A DNA stretch of 64,000 nucleotides, from positions 1 to 64,000 of the forward strand of contig NZ_JARXZC010000034.1 in the NCBI RefSeq assembly GCF_029894335.1. The letters run 5' to 3'. The translations under genes and the position numbers were made by a program. This stretch comes from Kitasatospora sp. MAP5-34 (lineage in GTDB: Bacteria > Actinomycetota > Actinomycetes > Streptomycetales > Streptomycetaceae). Below, one piece after another: positions 58,865-64,000 of this stretch (its first letter is position 1; every line of letters begins with the position of its first letter). The notes under the pieces were generated by a model, which was given only the letters and a program-made list of their open reading frames with translations, did not search any database and was not told where the DNA came from.

Positions 58865-59872
58865 TCAGCCGAACTGCTGCTCGAGGTCCTTGAGTTTCTG
58901 TTCCAGGGAGTCGAGTCGCGGCAGGGTCATGGTGTCCTCCTCCGGGGTGAGGTCGACGGTGGGCCGACCCGGTCGGGCGGGGAGGCCCGGCTGGGTGACC
59001 GCTCCCTCGGCGGGGGCTATGGCGGGCTCCGAGCCGCCGGCCTCCAGTTGTGCGGGTAGTTGGCGCGCGCCGGCGCGTGGGCGCCAGACTCCGCCGTGCT
59101 GCCGTCCGATCGCCCGGATCTCGGCCCGTTCGCGCCGGCTGGCGAGTCGCTGGCGCTCCCGGTTGGCGGCGGCCTCGCGCTTGTCGTCGCGGACTTCCTC
59201 GACCGCTTCGTCCAGCGTGCGGACGTTCTCCAGCAGCATCAACGACCAGGCGGCGTAGGTCTCCAGCGGAGCCCGCAGCCAGCGGACCATCCTGATCTGC
59301 GGCAGCGGACGGGGCACCAGGCCCTGCTCCCGCAGCGCGGCCCGCCGGGTCTGTTTCAGTGCCCGGTCGAACAGCACGGCGGCGGACAGCGACATCCCGG
59401 CGAAGAACTGCGGGGCCCCGGCGTGGCCGAAACCACGTGGCGCGTGCACCCAGTTGAACCAGGCGGAGGCCCCGGCGAACAGCCAGACCAGCATGCGCGA
59501 GCCGAGCGCCGCGTCCCCGTGGCTGGCCTCCCGGACGGCCAGGACGGAGCAGAACATCGCCGCACCGTCCAGGCCGAACGGCACCAGGTACTCCCAGCCC
59601 CCGGAGAGGTCCAGGTTCTGGATGCCGAAGCCGACCAGGCCGTGGAAGGAGAGCGCGGCCGCGACGCCGGCGCAGCAGAACAGCAGGGTGTACGAGGCTC
59701 CCCCGTACAGGGACTCCTTGCGGCGGCGGCGGTCCTCGCTGCGCTCCCAGGAGTCCGGGCCGCCGGCCCGGCCGGTGGCTCTGGTGCGAGCGAAAGCCAC
59801 CAGGACGGCGGTCACCACCAGTGCGACCACACCCGTGATGGCCCAACCCAGTGGTATGTCGGACAGTTTCAT
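58865..59872 (-). CDS. DUF2637 membrane protein with coiled-coil tail
   Basis: The 335-residue protein has an N-terminal helix (LGWAITGVVALVVTAVLVAFA). A DUF2637-like four-helix membrane region (YTLLFCCAGVAAALSFHGLVGF, YLVPFGLDGAAMFCSVLAVREA, MLVWLFAGASAWFNWVHA) and a charged cytoplasmic domain follow. The last 25 residues form a leucine-heptad coiled coil (LDSLEQKLKDLEQQF). DUF2637 proteins occur in actinomycete plasmids and chromosomes; the function is unknown. ATG 59872. A consensus -35 TTGACA lies on the minus strand at 59960-59955, with only a weak -10. Confidence 0.8.
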   Translation of the reverse strand: MKLSDIPLGWAITGVVALVVTAVLVAFARTRATGRAGGPDSWERSEDRRRRKESLYGGASYTLLFCCAGVAAALSFHGLVGFGIQNLDLSGGWEYLVPFGLDGAAMFCSVLAVREASHGDAALGSRMLVWLFAGASAWFNWVHAPRGFGHAGAPQFFAGMSLSAAVLFDRALKQTRRAALREQGLVPRPLPQIRMVRWLRAPLETYAAWSLMLLENVRTLDEAVEEVRDDKREAAANRERQRLASRRERAEIRAIGRQHGGVWRPRAGARQLPAQLEAGGSEPAIAPAEGAVTQPGLPARPGRPTVDLTPEEDTMTLPRLDSLEQKLKDLEQQFG

Positions 59873-60022
59873 GGCCTGAACCAGCCTCGCTTTCCTGCGT
59901 AATGACGGCGGGGACCATCATGGCGGAAGTGTGAGTTGGTTATGGCTGATTTGCTGTCAATGCACCTGGGAGGGCTAATTCTGACCCATATCCGGATCGA
60001 TAATAGAACAATTGATGGGCTG

Positions 60023-60943
60023 TTAATTCTTTTCGCGCAGGCCCGGCGAGCTCGGCAGGCTCGGCGGGCTCTGGGTACTCCGCGCGGTCCGTGGGCAGCT
60101 GAAGCAGGATTCGGCAGGCCCCACGGTGTACAGCAGGCAGCAGCTCAACCGGGTGCGGGTACGCATCGGCGGCGAGCCGGGGTGTTCCAGCAGCCGGAAT
60201 CCCGGTCGGCCGGTGAAGCAGGTGCCCTCGGTGGCCCCCGGCAGCAGGCCGGCCAGTTCGGCGGTGGCCCGTTCCTCCTCACCGAGCAGGCTGCCGATGT
60301 ACCAGAGGCCCTCGATCACGTCGTCGGTCGCCATGCCCCGGAGGGTGTGCGGGCCGCGCCGTATCTCCGGGCGGAAGGCCGCCAGTACGGGGGCCAGCTG
60401 CTCCGTCAGCGTGGCGAGCAGCTCGGCGCGCAGGGCGGCCTCGTCAGGCACCACCCGGGCGGTCGGCAGCCCGGCCGCCGGGTCGTCCGGGAGGCAGTGG
60501 AACTCGGTGGCACGGAAGGTGAGTTCGCCGGTGCTACGGCGGATCGACACCTGGTCGGCCGGGATCCGAGGCACCCGCCGCTCCAGGAACCAGGGCAGCG
60601 TGAACAACAGTGCCACCGGCCAGCAGTACCGGTGCAGGCAGAACCCCGCCGCGACGTCCGGCCGCAGCGGCTCGCCGTACTGCGCCAGCCCCTGGCGGGC
60701 GTCGAAGGCGATCAACTCCCGTAGGGTGTCCGGGTTTCGGAGGAAGTCGGCGGTGCGGATCCACCCCTGGCCCGAGCGCGGCGGCCCCGACCGGATGTGC
60801 AGCTCGGGGAAGACCTCGCCGAGGCGCGCGTAAGTGGTCAGGAGGGGTGGACCGGCCAATGGCCCTTTACCCAGCGGCCTTTCGCCGGGCGGCACTTCGC
60901 CGGGCGGCGGGGCGGTGCTCGGCTCGATGCTGCTCACGGTCAT
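60023..60943 (-). CDS. FhuF-type siderophore-iron reductase, [2Fe-2S]
   Basis: The 306-residue protein has the C-terminal cysteine pattern of FhuF: CC-x10-C-x2-C in SCCLLYTVGPAESCFSCP. It also has the family's HRYCWPVALLFTLPWFL segment. It reduces ferric siderophore complexes to release iron in the cytoplasm. The first 40 residues are Pro/Gly-rich. ATG 60943 is preferred over the longer in-frame GTG. An iron box lies about 90 bases upstream, so repression by a DmdR1/IdeR-type regulator under iron-rich conditions is predicted. A 24-residue tail follows the cluster motif. Confidence 0.85.
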   Translation of the reverse strand: MTVSSIEPSTAPPPGEVPPGERPLGKGPLAGPPLLTTYARLGEVFPELHIRSGPPRSGQGWIRTADFLRNPDTLRELIAFDARQGLAQYGEPLRPDVAAGFCLHRYCWPVALLFTLPWFLERRVPRIPADQVSIRRSTGELTFRATEFHCLPDDPAAGLPTARVVPDEAALRAELLATLTEQLAPVLAAFRPEIRRGPHTLRGMATDDVIEGLWYIGSLLGEEERATAELAGLLPGATEGTCFTGRPGFRLLEHPGSPPMRTRTRLSCCLLYTVGPAESCFSCPRTARSTQSPPSLPSSPGLREKN

Positions 60944-61029
60944 GGTGTGGGCCCCATCGGGTCGGACCGGGCCCCGGGGACTCGGCGGCGGCAAGGTGGA
61001 ACCGCCCAGGGTGGCGTTTCACCCTGGGC

Positions 61030-61046
61030 AGGTTAGGCTCACCTTA
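61030..61046 (-). promoter_or_regulatory. Iron box (DmdR1/IdeR operator)
   Basis: AGGTTAGGCTCACCTTA matches the actinobacterial iron-box consensus (TTAGGTTAGGCTNACCTAA), with its two AGGT/ACCT arms. It lies upstream of the minus-strand FhuF gene and overlaps the stop codon of the TPR gene ending at 61044. Binding of the iron-loaded regulator should block fhuF transcription. Confidence 0.8.
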
Positions 61047-61853
61047 GCTGATGGAGTCCCCAACTTCCTGTCCGACGCGGCTGTCAGGGGGAGTTCCCGG
61101 CGCGGGCAGGGAGCTCAGACGGCGCGCGAGCCAGACCGGGATGCCCCCGAGCGCCTGCATCAGCCGGGCCGCCTCCGCCCGCAGCCGCGCCGCCTCGGCG
61201 GGCTCGGACACCTCCGCGAGCGCGGCGAGCGCCGGCGCGACCCCGACCGTGAACCCCAGCTCCTCGCGCAGTTCCAGGGAGGCCCGGAACCCCTCCTGGG
61301 CGCGTTCGAGATCGCCCGCCACCAGCGCCAGCGCCGCCAGGTGCCGCCAGGTGTACGAACGCAGCAGCCGGTCACCGCACGCGGCGGCGCCGTCGTGCGC
61401 CCGGCGGTACGCGATCCAGGCGGCGGTCGGGTCGTGCAGCAGGTTCTCGGCGACCAGGCCGCGCCGGAAGTCCAGCAGCGGCCGGCCGGGTGCGTTCGGC
61501 GGCAGCAGGGCCGAGGTGCGCCCGAGGGCGGCCTGGGCCTCGTCCAGCCGGTCGCGCGGCCCGAGGACGCTCGCCACGTAGGCCAGGAAGCCGCGCGCGC
61601 AGGACGCCGCCGCGCGCTGGCCTCCGCTCGCCACGCCGGCCTCGGCGAGGCGCAGTGCCTGCTCGGCCTGCTCCCAGTGCCTGGCGGTGAACAGGCACTG
61701 CTCGATCAGTAGTTCAGCCCGGTCGAGGGCTGCGGCAGGGTCCACCGCAGCGCTGGGCCGGAGTAACTCGGCGGCCTCCTGCCAACATCCGCGCGACCTG
61801 AGTCGCCACACCGTGTCCGCAGTGCCCCCCGGGGCCGTACCGTGCTTCGACAA
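61044..61853 (-). CDS. TPR-like helical repeat protein
   Basis: The 269-residue protein is made of helix pairs with TPR-like patterns (HWEQAEQALRLAEAGVASG, LLDFRRGLVAENLLHDPTAAW, LVAGDLERAQEGFRASLELRE). It lacks a DNA-binding or catalytic domain. A TTG at 61853 is favoured because AAGGAGG lies five bases before it; GTG 61859 sits directly on the ribosome site. It may be a protein-interaction factor and shares no operon with fhuF, whose promoter begins at its 3' end. Confidence 0.65.
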   Translation of the reverse strand: MSKHGTAPGGTADTVWRLRSRGCWQEAAELLRPSAAVDPAAALDRAELLIEQCLFTARHWEQAEQALRLAEAGVASGGQRAAASCARGFLAYVASVLGPRDRLDEAQAALGRTSALLPPNAPGRPLLDFRRGLVAENLLHDPTAAWIAYRRAHDGAAACGDRLLRSYTWRHLAALALVAGDLERAQEGFRASLELREELGFTVGVAPALAALAEVSEPAEAARLRAEAARLMQALGGIPVWLARRLSSLPAPGTPPDSRVGQEVGDSIS

Positions 61854-61995
61854 CGCCACCTCCTTGTGTGCGCGTCCAGCGAACGGAACTGCTGTGGCCG
61901 CAATTCAACACGGGGGCGAGCTTGTGCACCAGATCACGAACGTCGGAGATTCCGGCGAGTGGCTCGACGGGCCGGTGTGCATCAGGGCGACCAAC

Positions 61996-62068
61996 GGGGG
62001 TGCGGGGACTGCGCGAGGCGGAAGGCCGCAGGTCCCTGCCTTCCGGTTCGCACAGCCCCCGCACCCCC
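61996..62068. repeat. Dispersed GGGCGCGGGGAACTG-type hairpin, copy 3 (variant)
   Basis: GGGGGTGCGGGG (61996-62007) pairs with CCCCGCACCCCC (62057-62068); the inner arms CTG/CAG and CGGAAGG/CCTTCCG extend the stem. The variant core GGGGTGCGGGGACTGCGCGA is recognisably related to copies 1 and 2. It starts 24 bases past the stop of the zinc-ribbon gene and probably terminates it. Confidence 0.7.
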
Positions 62069-62091
62069 GGGGTGGCCGATCTGTCAGAGGG

Positions 62092-63099
62092 TCAGGAAGT
62101 CCATCCCGTCTCCATCAGGGCCTCCGCCGCGCCGTTTGCTGGTTGCGGGACGCCCGCGAGGTCGAGCCGGAACAGGGCCACCAGCAACTGCTCGCCGCGT
62201 ACCGTCGCCTGGTGCGAGAAGCCGCCCAGGACGAACATCGCGGCGGCGATCTCCTCGGCGTGCAAGGTCTGCAGCCAGAGGCACTCGACGGCCTTGTTGT
62301 CGGCCGGTTCCGAGCCGGCGTCCACCAGGGCGACCATCCGTGAGCCCAGCAGCGTTACCGGCGACTCACTCTGATCGTCCGTCAGTTCGAGATCGTCGAA
62401 GCCGAGCCACTGGAGGTAGCGGGCGGCCGTCAGTACGGCGTCCTCGGGGCTGCGCACCGGGTGCGGCCGGAACGGCGCCCGGGGCCGACTCTGCGGTTGG
62501 CCCTGCGGCCGGCCCGCCGGGTGCGTACTCGGGTGCGTACTCGGGCGCGTGCCCGGGTACGCACCCGGCGAGCTGCCTGGCCGGCCGCCGGTGGGGTTGC
62601 CTTGGTGGCTGCCCGGCTGGCCCTGCGGCGGCACGGTCGGGACCACGCCGGTGGACGGGCGTGAACCGTACGGGTGCAGCGTCGGCCCGCCGGCGTGCGG
62701 CGGGATCTCGTACTGCGGGGCCGGGCCGAGCAGGCCGGTGCTCTGCAGGCGCGGGGCGCGGTCCACCGGAAGACGTACCGTGGCACCGCAGTTGCAGGTG
62801 AACTCGGGCTGCGGCCACTGGTCGTTGCGGCCGCAGTGCGGACACCGCATGCTCAGCCAGGAGTCCTCCCAGGACCGGAACCGCACCTGCACCGGCACGC
62901 CGCCCCGCAGCAGCGGCACCCGGAGTTGCGCCCCGCACGGGCAGGGCAGGCACGGTGGCTCGTACAGGTGCTCGCGACGGCAGGCCGGGCAACGGATCGC
63001 GCTCGCCCCACCGTTCTGGCTCCCGTTCTGGCTTCCGGAGGAGGCCGGACCGAACCGAGCCGGGTCGCTGAAGTCGTCGGGCAGCGGCAGTCCGGGCAT
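62092..63099 (-). CDS. Zinc-ribbon protein with a degraded Mrr-like C-terminal domain
   Basis: The 335-residue protein has two N-terminal zinc-ribbon-like clusters (CPAC at 37-40 with CPCG near 53; CPHCG at 86-90 with CNCG near 102), then a Pro/Gly/Ser-rich linker with THPSTHP repeats (115-215). The C-terminal domain (220-320) has AARYLQWLGFDDLELT, MVALVDAGS (Asp 260), KAVECLWLQ (Glu 272) and GGFSHQATVRGEQLL, laid out as in Mrr-type restriction endonucleases. The catalytic Lys of ExK is a Leu, so it is probably inactive. ATG 63099 is preferred over GTG 63108. Confidence 0.65.
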   Translation of the reverse strand: MPGLPLPDDFSDPARFGPASSGSQNGSQNGGASAIRCPACRREHLYEPPCLPCPCGAQLRVPLLRGGVPVQVRFRSWEDSWLSMRCPHCGRNDQWPQPEFTCNCGATVRLPVDRAPRLQSTGLLGPAPQYEIPPHAGGPTLHPYGSRPSTGVVPTVPPQGQPGSHQGNPTGGRPGSSPGAYPGTRPSTHPSTHPAGRPQGQPQSRPRAPFRPHPVRSPEDAVLTAARYLQWLGFDDLELTDDQSESPVTLLGSRMVALVDAGSEPADNKAVECLWLQTLHAEEIAAAMFVLGGFSHQATVRGEQLLVALFRLDLAGVPQPANGAAEALMETGWTS

Positions 63100-63222
63100 G
63101 GCTCGCACCGTCCGTTCGGGTCGGCTGGGCAGGTCAGGTCGTTCCCATCGTCCCCGATGCGTGTCGGGATTGGCAGCGTTTGCGCTAATCCTCAGGGAGA
63201 GATCAGGGGTGTTCGCCGTCCG

Positions 63223-63888
63223 CTACCGCTCCGGGCGCTCGGGCGGGTTCGGCCGCACTGCACCGGCCGCGCTCCACCGGGCCAGGTCCTCCGGGGTGTC
63301 GAGGTCGTCGGGGACGGCGACGTCGCCGCACTCGACCAGCACGATCTCGGCGGCGTGCGCCGCGAGCAGCGTGCGGGCCCCGGCGTCCCCGGTCGCCCCG
63401 GCGGCGGCCTCGGCCAGGTAGCGGGCGCCGATCAGTACGGGGTGACCGCGCCTGCCCGCGTACGCCGCTGCCGCGAGTTCGGCGCCCGCGAGCCGGGCGG
63501 CGAGCAGCCGGGCCACGGCGGCTGGGGTGACGCCCGGGGTGTCCACCAGCATCACCAGGACGGCGTCGGCTCCTGGCGGCAGCGCGGCCAGACCGGCGCG
63601 CAGCGAGGAGCCCATGCCGCTCTCCCAGGCCGGATTATCGACAAGTCGGCAGTCGCCCAGCTCCGCGACGGCCCGCACCTGCTCGCCCGAGGCACCCAGC
63701 ACCGCCACCGTGGACGAGCAGCCGCCGGCCCGGACCACCGAGAGCGCGTGCTCGATCAACGGCCGCCCCTGGTACGGGATCAGCGCCTTGGGTCGCCCGC
63801 CCAGCCGCCGCCCACCGCCCGCCGCCAGCACCAGAGCGGGTACCAGGGCGGGTACTGGGGCGGGCACCGGACTCTTCGGGTCTTCCAT
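63223..63888 (-). CDS. MobA/MocA-like nucleotidyltransferase
   Basis: The 221-residue protein has the nucleotidyltransferase signature LVLAAGGGRRLGGRPKALIPYQGRPL (NTP-binding glycine loop and Lys) and the metal-binding MLVDTPGV. MocA/MobA-like enzymes attach CMP or GMP to molybdopterin for xanthine dehydrogenase-type enzymes, which would fit a neighbouring purine or CO-dehydrogenase-like cluster outside the window. The N-terminus has a Pro/Val repeat (PVPAPVPALVPALV). ATG 63888; a TTGTA/TACAA operator candidate lies 37 bases upstream. Confidence 0.85.
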   Translation of the reverse strand: MEDPKSPVPAPVPALVPALVLAAGGGRRLGGRPKALIPYQGRPLIEHALSVVRAGGCSSTVAVLGASGEQVRAVAELGDCRLVDNPAWESGMGSSLRAGLAALPPGADAVLVMLVDTPGVTPAAVARLLAARLAGAELAAAAYAGRRGHPVLIGARYLAEAAAGATGDAGARTLLAAHAAEIVLVECGDVAVPDDLDTPEDLARWSAAGAVRPNPPERPER

Positions 63889-63924
63889 GAGGACAGTCTG
63901 GTCGGCCCGCCCGGGTGGAGGTAG

Positions 63925-63940
63925 TTGTATGAATCTACAA
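63925..63940. promoter_or_regulatory. Inverted repeat TTGTA-N6-TACAA
   Basis: TTGTA (63925-63929) and TACAA (63936-63940) are perfect half-sites in an AT-rich pocket upstream of the minus-strand nucleotidyltransferase gene. Similar TTGTAGATTC-type elements are seen, from memory, near purine-catabolism genes. A divergent gene to the right may share it. No gene is assigned in 63889-64000. Confidence 0.45.
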
Positions 63941-64000
63941 GGTAAACCCGCAGGTCGGTGCGGTGCGCCGGGCCTTCCGCCGCTGGATCTTCGGCAGGGC

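Noticed and set aside
63929..64000. Plus-strand ATG with GGAGG upstream, open to the window end
   Set aside because: It overlaps the TTGTA/TACAA palindrome, begins with a rare CTA codon and is too short to judge. It may be the start of a gene beyond the window.

Overview
The window is about 64 kb of very GC-rich DNA. Strong G/C third-position bias, frequent GTG and TTG starts, many four-base stop/start overlaps (GTGA, ATGA), leaderless-looking promoters and several gene families typical of Streptomyces point to a chromosomal segment of a Streptomycetaceae actinomycete (Streptomyces or Kitasatospora type). No rRNA, tRNA, CRISPR array or transposase is visible.

Layout. 1-7.2 kb: end of a DyP peroxidase, a DnaQ-like exonuclease, an APH-family kinase, an MMPL exporter, a cold-shock protein and an RhlE-type DEAD-box helicase. 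7.26-13.98 kb: the most unusual region. It holds a three-gene conflict-type operon: EACC1, then a caspase / SF1 helicase / degraded-nuclease fusion, then a small membrane protein. The operon is bracketed by broken copies of a DUF6328 gene and a csp gene, and intact copies of both lie just to the right. 14.1-15.5 kb: a serine hydrolase. 15.7-25.6 kb: a complete assimilatory sulfate cluster on the minus strand: leader peptide, sulfite reductase, small zinc ribbon, cysH, cysC, cysD, cysN, a sulfonate/sulfate-type ABC importer and sirohydrochlorin chelatase. 25.9-30.9 kb: a giant DUF4011-type helicase-nuclease.

30.9-43.9 kb: YihY/BrkB membrane protein, two polytopic glycosyltransferases, rsgA, an Ada-AlkA fusion coupled to ogt, MarR, DUF305/DUF3105 proteins, a PP2C-like protein without the usual metal-site motif, and TetR. 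44.2-49.3 kb: an accessory-looking block with a GH25 lysozyme lacking a signal peptide, NUDIX hydrolase, XRE/TPR regulator and a tightly coupled four-gene operon of unknown small proteins, two of which share a domain. 49.4-52.9 kb: agmatine deiminase with an atypical two-gene urease-like enzyme. 53-58.7 kb: quinone oxidoreductase plus MarR with a perfect palindromic operator candidate, an exported beta-carbonic anhydrase, and a free anti-sigma-type ATPase next to a PAS-GAF-SpoIIE-ATPase protein. 58.8-64 kb: DUF2637 protein, FhuF-type ferric reductase behind an iron box, TPR protein, zinc-ribbon protein with an Mrr-like but degraded C-terminus, and a MocA-like nucleotidyltransferase.

Working together. 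The sulfate cluster converts imported sulfur to APS/PAPS, sulfite and sulfide, and makes siroheme for the reductase. The conflict operon looks like an inducible NTP-dependent defence or self-killing device. The small-gene operon at 48-49.3 kb and the agmatine deiminase / urease-like operon are the best candidates for undescribed biochemistry.
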